A stretch of 5,680 bases of DNA from Eubacteriales bacterium (GCA_028703645.1 JAQVML010000112.1:1-5680); one strand, 5' to 3'; positions 1 through 5,680 are shown, counted from the stretch's first letter. Notes: generated by a model from the letters alone, not told the origin. A program made the numbers and translations.

Positions 1-256
1 TGTCGAATTCATGGTTCCCAAGCGTCATGGCGTCGGTCTTCAAAAAAGAAAGTGTTTCCACAATCTCTGGGCCACTCCAAAGCTTGGAGCAGAACTCGTC
101 TCCCGCGTCAAGCAGAAGCGTTCCTGTGGGATTCGCTTCGCGAATCCGATCAATCTGCGTTCCGAAAGCAGCCAAACCCGGACAATCTTTCGACCGCTTA
201 AAGCGAGCCGAAAAATCGGCATGGCCCAGAATATCGATAGGAATTAAATTCGGCAA
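1..256 (-). CDS. 5'-nucleotidase-family metallophosphatase (UshA-like, calcineurin-like fold), N-terminal fragment
   Basis: The frame from a TTG at 256 stays open to the left edge, giving 85 codons of a longer gene. The block L-L-L-D-A-G-D-E-F (47-55) followed by D-A-M-T-L-G-N-H-E-F-D (75-85) is diagnostic of the bifunctional 5'-nucleotidase/cyclic phosphodiesterase family, giving ligands D53, N81 and H82. The first motif, normally N-D-x-H-G, reads A-D-F-S-A-R (13-18), so Asp is kept and the His is Ser. The stretch P-G-L-A-A-F-G-T-Q-I-D-R-I-R (26-39) matches the family helix after that motif. TTG was chosen because AGAGGTG lies 6 nt upstream. A GTG at 265 is in frame but overlaps that site, and an ATG at 261 is out of frame. 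No signal peptide is visible, unlike secreted UshA, which suggests a cytosolic enzyme. It probably releases phosphate from a mononucleotide or similar monoester. The C-terminal substrate domain lies outside the window. Confidence 0.85.
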   Translation of the reverse strand, partial: MPNLIPIDILGHADFSARFKRSKDCPGLAAFGTQIDRIREANPTGTLLLDAGDEFCSKLWSGPEIVETLSFLKTDAMTLGNHEFD

Positions 257-262
257 ACCATT

Positions 263-269
263 CACCTCT
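263..269 (-). promoter_or_regulatory. Ribosome binding site deciding the TTG start of the 5'-nucleotidase gene
   Basis: AGAGGTG on the minus strand is followed by 6 nt and then TTG at 256. It selects TTG over the overlapping in-frame GTG at 265. A competing ATG at 261 opens a frame that stops after five codons, so it cannot be the start. Confidence 0.7.
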
Positions 270-274
270 CATAG

Positions 275-289
275 CGTTGTTTCGCAACG
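275..289 (-). other. Small hairpin just upstream of the 5'-nucleotidase ribosome binding site
   Basis: CGTTG and CAACG can pair as a 5-bp stem around a 5-nt loop in the 84-nt gap between the second permease and the nucleotidase. A second 5-bp stem (TGCTC/GAGCA, 306-320) lies nearby. Neither is followed by a run of T on the transcribed strand, so they are not rho-independent terminators. They might modulate translation or RNA processing, but stems this short also occur by chance. Confidence 0.25.
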
Positions 290-340
290 GGCGCGCAGCA
301 TATTTTGCTCATGCAGAGCATAGGATAGAATTTTGAACGT

Positions 341-1156
341 TCACCCTTTGGTTCCGCCCCGTGCTACGCCGGTAACGATATACTTGCGGAAAAGCAGGAA
401 CAAGATCACCATTGGAACGACTACAACTGTCGCCGCCGCCATCAAGCGCTCATATCGAACACCGCTGGACGTCATGAATGTATAGAGTCCAAACGGCAGC
501 GTCCTTGTTTCCGGACTGTTGGTCACCAGCACGGTCCACAAAAAAGAGTTCCAGCATACAATAGCATTCAGTAACGCTATGGTCACCAAGGCCGGCCGTG
601 CGATTGGCACCATGATTCGCCAGAGATACTTCCAGTTGGACGCGCCATCAACTCGTGCTGAATAATACAGGCTGTCTGGAATAGACAGAAAGAAATTCCT
701 TAAAATATAGGTGTAAAAAACACTGGTTGTAAACGGAAGAATCAACGCTAAAAGATTGTCTATGAGTTTTAGGTGCAGGATCGTCTGGTAATTCGTGATG
801 ATCAGCATTTCATAAGGGATCATCATCAAGGAGAGCAGCAAAGAAAACAGCAAGTCTCTGCCGCGGAACTTCAGACGCGAAAACGCAAACGCCGCAAGAA
901 TTGTTGTAAACAGCGTCAGTGAAACGCAAGCTACCGTTACTATTACGGAATTTAGGAAATACCGGGCAAATGGTGCCTTTGAAAACGCATAAATGTAGTT
1001 GTCGAATGTCGGGTTCGCCGCCAGAAATGTCGGCGGCGTCGTATTGACTTCCGCAGCCGTTTTCAAGGAGGATACGATCATCCAAAAAAACGGGAAGAGC
1101 ATCGTCAGAGCGCCGATCGACAGCAATAGGTATCGAATTGTCGTTTTAGCTTTCAT
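341..1156 (-). CDS. ABC transporter permease, UgpE/MalG-like (binding-protein-dependent sugar or glycerophosphate family)
   Basis: This 271-residue protein is the usual length for the MalG/UgpE branch and has six membrane segments, at roughly 9-30, 66-92, 102-122, 132-152, 183-206 and 238-258. The extracytoplasmic stretch P-T-F-x(10)-N-Y after TM1 is characteristic of the branch. The ATPase-docking loop is at 164-188 (Y-Y-S-A-R-V-D-G-A-S, ending V-P-I-A-R-P). The D-G-A core is intact, but Tyr occupies the position of the usual EAA glutamate. The ATG at 1156 lies 3 nt after the TAG of the first permease. The nearest purine-rich site, GGAAG, is about 12 nt away and rather distant, so translation probably depends on coupling to the upstream gene. 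It is the second half of the importer channel and the last of the five tightly packed genes. Confidence 0.93.
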   Translation of the reverse strand: MKAKTTIRYLLLSIGALTMLFPFFWMIVSSLKTAAEVNTTPPTFLAANPTFDNYIYAFSKAPFARYFLNSVIVTVACVSLTLFTTILAAFAFSRLKFRGRDLLFSLLLSLMMIPYEMLIITNYQTILHLKLIDNLLALILPFTTSVFYTYILRNFFLSIPDSLYYSARVDGASNWKYLWRIMVPIARPALVTIALLNAIVCWNSFLWTVLVTNSPETRTLPFGLYTFMTSSGVRYERLMAAATVVVVPMVILFLLFRKYIVTGVARGGTKG

Positions 1157-1159
1157 AAT

Positions 1160-2086
1160 CTAATAATTCTTCCACTTTCTTTGAATCCGCAGCTGTAGTA
1201 AGGTTAGAATCAGCACGATGAAGAACAGAATAATCGCGCTTGCGGCTGCTTTTCCAAGCTTCCACTGTGCATAGAACATATCGTATAAGTAATACACGAC
1301 GGTATAAAGAGAATATGCTGAACCGGGTTTCCCGTTGAAAAGCGGGAACAGTTCCGTAAACACTTTTGAAGCGGAAATCATATTGATAATCGTCGTCAAT
1401 CCGATCGTCGGGGCTAAAAGAGGCAGCGTAATACGAAAGAAAATCTTCCCGGATTTCGCGCCGTCCACGCGCGCCGCTGTATAATACTGCGGATCAACAT
1501 TCTGGAAACCAGCCAGCAGCAGAATAATCGTGAACGGAAGCATGCTCCAGACACTGTAGATAATGAGCGCCGACAGATTGTAAGCGGGATTGTTCAGCCA
1601 GTTGATCGCCGAAATACCGAACAGAGAAAGAAGGTAGTTGATCAGGCCATAATCATAGTTAAACAGCCATTTCCAGACAAGACCGACCGCGGTAATAGAG
1701 GTAACCATCGGTAAAAAGTAACTGGTTTGGAACACCGCCTTCAGCTTGATATCATGATTCAGCGCGTTGGCAATGAACAGCGACAGCACCGTTGCGATGG
1801 GAACGACAAACAGCACGTACAGGCCTGTGTTCTTTAAACCGTTAAGAAAGTTGGGATCGCTTAACACATCCGCGTAGTTCTTCAGCCCGAAGGACGAGAA
1901 CGCGCCCGAAAGTTTGTAGTTCTGTTTAAACGAGAGGATGAATACGTTGATAAACGGGTAGACCGTAAATAGGATCAATCCAACCATAAACGGAGCAAGA
2001 AACGCTACCGGTTCGAAAAAAGCGCGCGTCTTTGTCGCCCTCTCAACAAGCGAACCCTCTTTCACTAATTCATTTTTGCGCTTCAT
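1160..2086 (-). CDS. ABC transporter permease, UgpA/MalF-like (binding-protein-dependent sugar or glycerophosphate family)
   Basis: This 308-residue inner-membrane protein has six strongly hydrophobic segments, at roughly residues 27-52, 86-108, 118-142, 170-193, 223-245 and 280-302, after a short charged cytoplasmic N-terminus. The permease coupling loop that docks on the ATPase is at 201-226 (Y-Y-T-A-A-R-V-D-G-A, then L-P-L-L-A-P). It keeps the D-G-A core, but Thr stands where the EAA motif usually has Glu. Features typical of the UgpA branch include the Y-P-F after TM1 and the F-L-P block near 124. The ATG at 2086 overlaps the ATPase TGA by 4 nt and has GGGGA about 9 nt upstream. It pairs with the second permease to form the heterodimeric channel. 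Family assignment is secure. The transported compound could be a sugar, glycerol-3-phosphate or phosphodiester, and the neighbouring hydrolases favour an organophosphate (inference). Confidence 0.93.
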   Translation of the reverse strand: MKRKNELVKEGSLVERATKTRAFFEPVAFLAPFMVGLILFTVYPFINVFILSFKQNYKLSGAFSSFGLKNYADVLSDPNFLNGLKNTGLYVLFVVPIATVLSLFIANALNHDIKLKAVFQTSYFLPMVTSITAVGLVWKWLFNYDYGLINYLLSLFGISAINWLNNPAYNLSALIIYSVWSMLPFTIILLLAGFQNVDPQYYTAARVDGAKSGKIFFRITLPLLAPTIGLTTIINMISASKVFTELFPLFNGKPGSAYSLYTVVYYLYDMFYAQWKLGKAAASAIILFFIVLILTLLQLRIQRKWKNY

Positions 2087-3144
2087 GACAGTCTTTCCCC
2101 GGTTTTCTTGTCAAAAAGGAAAATGCCGCGTTGCTTAAAGCCGCACTCCAGTTTATCCCCGGTGGAAATCGGGTACTCCGGATTGACAAAACCGCGCATC
2201 GTCTGCCCCGCAATGTTCAGAATTGCCAGTTCGTCTTTGCCTACCGAATAGCGCTCGTCAACGACGCAAGGCAGTTTCTGCTGCGCAACAGAAAGAAGAA
2301 TGCTCTCTGGGCGAACGGCCAGAACCGTTTCCTTGCCGTCTTCCACCGGATGACGAAGTGGCAGTTCACAGCACAGATCTGAATCTTTAAAGCAAAAACA
2401 TCCATTCTTCATAACACCAAAGAGCTTATTGATTGGAGGCGTACCCAGAAAATCGGCGACAAAATAGTTCTCCGGCTCGTCGTAGAGGGTTCTCGCCGTT
2501 GCCTGCTGCTGAAACACGCCGTTTTTGAGCACGACCACGCTGTCGGAAATGGAGAGCGCTTCTTCCTGATCGTGGGTAACAAATACCGTCGTCACTTTGG
2601 AGGCACGCTGAATCCGCAGGATCTCCTCGCGCATCTCCACGCGTAGTTTCGCGTCCAGATTGGACAACGGTTCGTCCATCAGGAAAACCTGCGGCTCTTT
2701 TGCCAGTGCGCGCGCAATCGCAACCCGCTGCTGCTGGCCACCGGACATCTGCAGCGGTTTACGATCCAGCAAATCGGAAATCCGAATCAACTCCGCGAGC
2801 TCTCTCGCCCGCTCGATTCGCTGTTTCTTCGGCACCCGTTTGATTTCAAGCGGAAAACAGATGTTCTCCAGCGCCGTCATATGCGGGTACAGGGCATAGT
2901 TTTGGAACACGAGCCCTACGTTTCGCTTCTCCGGTGGCACGCCGGTCACGTCCTTATCGTCGAACCAAATCCGTCCGGACGTTGCGGCCAATATGCCCGA
3001 TATCATGTTCAGCACCGTCGATTTTCCACACCCCGAAGGGCCGAGCAGCGTAAGCAGTTTCCCGTTTTCAATCGTCAGCGACAAATCTTGAACGGCAGTC
3101 GCATCGCCGAATTTTTTCTCAAGATGCTCAAGCTTTATTTGCAT
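2083..3144 (-). CDS. ABC transporter ATP-binding protein, UgpC/MsmX/MalK type
   Basis: This 353-residue ATPase should power the importer whose two permeases follow it. The nucleotide-binding domain is complete: Walker A G-P-S-G-C-G-K-S-T (35-43), Q-loop Q81, signature M-S-G-G-Q-Q-Q-R (133-140), Walker B F-L-M-D-E-P (154-159) with catalytic E158, D-loop S-N-L-D (161-164) and switch H191 in T-H-D-Q-E-E-A. After about residue 235 comes a TOBE-type regulatory region containing V-R-P-E-S, as in MalK and UgpC, and the total length is typical of that group. The ATG at 3144 has an excellent AAGGAG five bases upstream. It overlaps the phosphodiesterase gene by 17 nt and its TGA overlaps the next permease start (ATGA). 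The family imports sugars, glycerol-3-phosphate and glycerophosphodiesters, and sequence alone does not separate these. Some MsmX-type ATPases serve several importers, but this one sits beside its own permeases. The gene could reasonably be called ugpC-like. Confidence 0.95.
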   Translation of the reverse strand: MQIKLEHLEKKFGDATAVQDLSLTIENGKLLTLLGPSGCGKSTVLNMISGILAATSGRIWFDDKDVTGVPPEKRNVGLVFQNYALYPHMTALENICFPLEIKRVPKKQRIERARELAELIRISDLLDRKPLQMSGGQQQRVAIARALAKEPQVFLMDEPLSNLDAKLRVEMREEILRIQRASKVTTVFVTHDQEEALSISDSVVVLKNGVFQQQATARTLYDEPENYFVADFLGTPPINKLFGVMKNGCFCFKDSDLCCELPLRHPVEDGKETVLAVRPESILLSVAQQKLPCVVDERYSVGKDELAILNIAGQTMRGFVNPEYPISTGDKLECGFKQRGIFLFDKKTGERLS

Positions 3145-4441
3145 AACTGCTCCTTAAAATTTCTTCTATTACAGCGCCATCCACACCCAGCATATCAAAC
3201 CCCAGCATTCTGGCCATTGTAGGCGCTTCATCTACCATGGAGCGCCTGTCCACCTGCGCGCCCTTCTTGACATCCGGCCCACAGGCGAGAAAAGTTGTGA
3301 GCTCTTCTCTGTTTGGATCTCCGCCGTGCGTCGCCGCGCCAATCTTGTGATCACCCGGGATTTGACTCCCCCATCGCGTGTCGGGGGTCAGCTGCTCGCC
3401 GAAGGAGATGGGCAGTCTGCTGGTTAGAAAGAAATCGAACGGCCCCGCTAAACGGTACTCTCGTTTTGCTTGCCCGGCGTCCATTACATACGAAAGCTGA
3501 ATTTCGGGGTCATCCTTGAGCGTTTCAAGAAAAGCTCGCACTTTCTCTTTCATGGCCGAATCTTCGGGGTTAAACAGTTCAACGTACGCACCCAATCCGG
3601 TGGAGTGGGCAATCGCGTCAAAGCCTGTCAGCTTTCCCGCTGCGTCCATCCGGAGGAAGCCTTCCTGCCGCAGCAAAACATTCAGCAGAAGCACGTCCCG
3701 AACGTCCGTCATACCATGATCTCCCAGAATGACCAGATTTGTTTCGTCCAGCGTGCCTTTCCTTCTGAGCGTTTCAACAATCGCGCTGAATTCGGCGTCG
3801 TGTTTCCTGAGTTGGTCATCCACCTTCTCGTGATGTACGCCATAGGTGTGCCGGCAGGAATCCAAATCACACATTTTGACCAGCATCACATCCGGCTGGT
3901 CAAAATCCTCCAGAATATCGAGCGCGAGCGCCATCGTGAATAAGTCCAGGCTTCTGTCCGGGCCCATGATATAGCGTCCGTGTTTAAAGAAGTAACGGTC
4001 CATCAGGTTGCTCGTCGCGGAACCGTCCAGCCAACGCTCCGGCTGCCAGCCGGTATAGTCGTACGGAACGATCATCGGCATATTCATATCGTAATCCGCC
4101 CCGCCCGATACAGGCCAGGAAAGCGAACAGGTCGTCAACCCGTGTTCACGCGCCTTATCGAGCAACGTAGGCATGAGGACTTCCCGCTTCTTACTGAACC
4201 ACGGTTCATGCAGGTAGCCTCCCCGGCGGAGTCTTTCGTTGTGGCAGACGCCGTGTTGATCGACATAACACCCCGTCAGTATGGACGTATGGCAGCAATA
4301 GGTCAACGCCGGGCACACCGGCATAATATTCCGTACCAGAGCGCCGTTTTCGATCATGGGTCCGAAATGCGGCATAGTGCGCATTTTCTCAATATCGCTT
4401 GCGCAAAGCGCGTCAATGCAGAAAACCAACAATTTGCTCAT
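3128..4441 (-). CDS. Alkaline phosphatase superfamily protein, type I phosphodiesterase/nucleotide pyrophosphatase-like
   Basis: This is a complete 437-residue protein with every two-metal ligand of the superfamily recognisable: D10 in F-C-I-D-A, nucleophile T47 in P-A-L-T-Y-C-C-H, D194 and H198 in D-L-D-S-C-R-H-T-Y-G, D241-H242 in G-D-H-G-M, and H372 in T-H-G-G. The order and spacing match nucleotide pyrophosphatase/phosphodiesterases, where Thr is the nucleophile and the D-x-x-x-H-x-x-G block follows. Such enzymes cleave phosphodiester or pyrophosphate bonds in nucleotides, glycerophosphodiesters or similar compounds. The protein starts straight into the first beta strand with no signal peptide or membrane segment, so it should be cytosolic. 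The ATG at 4441 has GGAG 7 nt upstream and overlaps the MBL stop by 4 nt. Its own 3' end overlaps the ABC ATPase gene by 17 nt. Several Cys residues (43, 49, 50, 58, 66, 191, 196) cluster round the active site. The family is sure; the substrate is unknown, with an intracellular phosphodiesterase working on imported substrate the favoured inference. Confidence 0.92.
   Translation of the reverse strand: MSKLLVFCIDALCASDIEKMRTMPHFGPMIENGALVRNIMPVCPALTYCCHTSILTGCYVDQHGVCHNERLRRGGYLHEPWFSKKREVLMPTLLDKAREHGLTTCSLSWPVSGGADYDMNMPMIVPYDYTGWQPERWLDGSATSNLMDRYFFKHGRYIMGPDRSLDLFTMALALDILEDFDQPDVMLVKMCDLDSCRHTYGVHHEKVDDQLRKHDAEFSAIVETLRRKGTLDETNLVILGDHGMTDVRDVLLLNVLLRQEGFLRMDAAGKLTGFDAIAHSTGLGAYVELFNPEDSAMKEKVRAFLETLKDDPEIQLSYVMDAGQAKREYRLAGPFDFFLTSRLPISFGEQLTPDTRWGSQIPGDHKIGAATHGGDPNREELTTFLACGPDVKKGAQVDRRSMVDEAPTMARMLGFDMLGVDGAVIEEILRSSYANKA
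3150..3155 (-). promoter_or_regulatory. Strong ribosome binding site of the ABC ATPase gene
   Basis: AAGGAG lies on the minus strand 5 nt before the ATG at 3144 and inside the last codons of the phosphodiesterase gene. It is the best Shine-Dalgarno sequence in the window. It supports the 17-nt overlap of the two genes rather than a later start. Confidence 0.8.
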
Positions 4442-5680
4442 TTTTCTACTCCGTCGTCTTGAGGATAAAATCGGTGATGATCAAGAATATAAACCTTGTT
4501 AAGCTCCGGCAGAAGCTGCTCCCCATGGAGGGGTAGCAGCCTTTCCGGGTGATTGGAGTGGCAAGGTATCAGTACCTTCGGATTCACATAATCTACGAAA
4601 TATTTCACTTGGCCCGGGTAGGAATGCCCCAAATAGTTCTCCTGCAAAGCGGAAAAAGCAAAACCGGCCGTTTCAACAACTCTGCACATTTTTTGATACG
4701 AGGGGTCGAACTCCCCGATGGGAGCTCCCCCCATGTGGATGTAAACGCCGTCTTTGCTTGGCAGGCTGAACAGTTCCAGAATTCGCTTGTAGCTGCTTTG
4801 CAGCAAATAACCCGCCGGATTTACTTGAATTTGTTTTGCCGTAACGGGCGTGCAGTGATTCATCAGCTCGTTCAGCCATTCGGGCGGGTCGACTGCAGGA
4901 GCACCCGCATCGTTTGGCAAATACACATAAGGTTTAATATGAAAAAACTGATAAACGATGTAAGCCGCTTCTGGCTCAAAAACGCAACGACGGCCATTGT
5001 CCGTTGCACATTGAATCAGAAAATCCGCATCATCCATTTCTCTTGAATAGTAATTGAAAACGCATAGTCCCCGGCATTCTTTAATGATTCTAAGGGTGTC
5101 GTCCCAGTGCTGCCGCTCAGAGAGCATGTTTACAGGCACGTCTAGATCCGCTTTTACAAGGCTGACGTCTGTAAAGCCATAGATCATTTCCATAACCGAG
5201 TCCATAAAGGCGGTTGCGTCGCAAAGTAACACGTCAACGCCTTTTTCTTTCAGCAGTTTCATTTGCGCAATGCTGTTCTCCGCCTGAAGCCCATGCAGGA
5301 AAAGATCGCCCGTCCAGTGAAACTTTCCGTCCGGGGTTGTAATGAGAAATGCAAAATCATAATAGCTTGTATTGCGGCAGAGGATCGGAAGAACTTCGAT
5401 TTCACCGATTATAATCGGCTGAAATGGTTCAATATCCAAATAATCCCGTGTAAGTGTCGGTACGCCTTCCCCCGTAGCTTCCAGGGCGCGTTCGATGATT
5501 TGCGCGTTGTGATGCAAGTAAACCGGAATTACCGGCGCAATTGCGCCCATGTAGGCCATATGGTCGAGATGAAGATGCGTTATGAACACGGCCGTGTTCA
5601 AATCGTTCTCTTCCGCGCTGACAAGGCAGTCGTCACCCAAATCCTCGCGGCGGTATAGCCCGTCTATTCGAGGAAGCTGT
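4438..5680 (-). CDS. MBL-fold metallo-hydrolase, RNase J/CPSF-like group (5' end missing)
   Basis: The reading frame is open to the right edge: 13 more codons lie before the TTG at 5640, so that TTG is not the real start and the N-terminus lies outside the window. 413 residues are visible. Near the N-terminus is the MBL signature H-L-H-L-D-H (visible residues 35-40), then a T-G-D-L block (about 123-126) supplying the usual bridging Asp, and C-H-S-N-H-P-E near the C-terminus (373-379), where RNase J-like proteins carry their last His. The spacing and the long insert between TGD and the final His fit the beta-CASP/RNase J-like group better than small beta-lactamase-type enzymes. The His normally found before the TGD block appears replaced by Asn (about residue 103). 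The family hydrolyses phosphodiesters or other esters, so the substrate cannot be named. It is the first visible gene of the operon, and its TGA overlaps the next ATG (ATGA). The MBL fold is certain; the function is open. Confidence 0.9.
   Translation of the reverse strand, partial: QLPRIDGLYRREDLGDDCLVSAEENDLNTAVFITHLHLDHMAYMGAIAPVIPVYLHHNAQIIERALEATGEGVPTLTRDYLDIEPFQPIIIGEIEVLPILCRNTSYYDFAFLITTPDGKFHWTGDLFLHGLQAENSIAQMKLLKEKGVDVLLCDATAFMDSVMEMIYGFTDVSLVKADLDVPVNMLSERQHWDDTLRIIKECRGLCVFNYYSREMDDADFLIQCATDNGRRCVFEPEAAYIVYQFFHIKPYVYLPNDAGAPAVDPPEWLNELMNHCTPVTAKQIQVNPAGYLLQSSYKRILELFSLPSKDGVYIHMGGAPIGEFDPSYQKMCRVVETAGFAFSALQENYLGHSYPGQVKYFVDYVNPKVLIPCHSNHPERLLPLHGEQLLPELNKVYILDHHRFYPQDDGVEK
4449..4452 (-). 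promoter_or_regulatory. Ribosome binding site of the phosphodiesterase gene
   Basis: GGAG lies on the minus strand 7 nt before the ATG at 4441, within the last codons of the MBL gene. It supports the ATGA overlap as the true gene junction. Confidence 0.65.
5583..5600. repeat. 18-bp perfect palindrome inside the MBL gene
   Basis: TGAACACGGCCGTGTTCA is identical to its reverse complement. It lies in codons just before the HLHLDH motif. A perfect 9+9 palindrome is expected only about 0.02 times by chance in a random window this size. A shorter palindrome with the same outer arms, TGAACGTTCA, lies at 334-343 over the stop codon of the second permease. No known operator is recognised, so a function is possible but unproven. 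Confidence 0.5.

Noticed and set aside
40..222. A 60-codon minus-strand open frame near the left edge
   Set aside because: It overlaps the 5'-nucleotidase frame, which carries DAGD and GNHEFD motifs. The 60-codon product shows no recognisable feature.
275..320. A rho-independent terminator after the second permease
   Set aside because: The stems are only 5 bp and neither is followed by a T-run on the minus strand.
334..343. TGAACGTTCA as a LexA-type SOS box
   Set aside because: The Gram-positive LexA box has GAAC and GTTC separated by four bases. Here there is no spacer, and the 18-bp palindrome at 5583-5600 has eight, so neither fits.
3470..4462. Long plus-strand open frames (157 and 160 codons) opposite the phosphodiesterase gene
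   Set aside because: They lie antisense to a gene with all its catalytic motifs, show no recognisable domain, and have low-complexity, Arg/His/Gln-rich translations typical of mirror frames in coding DNA.
4714..4732. Short GC-rich inverted repeat (GGGAGCTCCC) in the MBL gene
   Set aside because: A 10-bp palindrome inside coding sequence is expected several times by chance in a window of this size.
5640..5640. TTG at 5640 as the start of the MBL gene
   Set aside because: The frame continues upstream without a stop to the window edge, and the visible upstream residues (L-P-R-I-D-G-L-Y-R) look like the family's usual N-terminal region, so the gene is truncated by the window.
4549..5658. Plus-strand open frames (165 and 131 codons) opposite the MBL gene
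   Set aside because: They are antisense to a well-supported MBL-fold gene and show no domain or gene-like neighbours on that strand.

Overview
The window is a single tightly packed gene cluster read entirely on the minus strand, so transcription runs from position 5680 towards position 1. In transcription order it holds: (1) a metallo-beta-lactamase (MBL) fold hydrolase cut by the right edge, 4438-5680; (2) a complete alkaline-phosphatase-superfamily phosphodiesterase/pyrophosphatase, 3128-4441; (3) an ABC transporter ATPase of the UgpC/MsmX/MalK type, 2083-3144; (4) and (5) two ABC permeases of the UgpA and UgpE types, 1160-2086 and 341-1156; (6) the first 85 codons of a calcineurin-like 5'-nucleotidase-family phosphatase, 1-256, starting at TTG and cut by the left edge.

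The first five genes overlap or nearly touch (ATGA overlap, 17-nt overlap, ATGA overlap, 3-nt gap), so they are almost certainly one translationally coupled operon. The sixth follows after 84 nt with its own ribosome binding site. No convincing promoter or rho-independent terminator is visible, so the transcript probably begins beyond 5680 and ends beyond position 1. No tRNA, rRNA, CRISPR array or mobile element was seen.

The host looks like a member of the Bacillota, most likely Clostridia. The reasons are strong AAGGAG-type ribosome binding sites, a TTG start, roughly balanced GC by eye, and MBL, phosphodiesterase and Ugp-like sequences resembling those common in clostridial genomes. This is recognition from memory, not a database search.

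Functional reading (inference): a UgpAEC-type importer is encoded with three predicted phosphoester or hydrolase enzymes from three unrelated superfamilies. At least the phosphodiesterase has no signal peptide and should act in the cytosol. The simplest model is uptake of an intact organophosphate (a glycerophosphodiester, nucleotide or similar phosphodiester) followed by stepwise intracellular hydrolysis, analogous to E. coli ugpBAECQ, in which UgpQ is the intracellular diesterase. The substrate-binding protein that would fix the specificity is not in the window. Two of the hydrolases seem to lack a canonical metal-ligand histidine (MBL: Asn where His is usual; nucleotidase: D-F-S instead of D-x-H). 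These are the most unusual points in an otherwise orthodox transporter operon.
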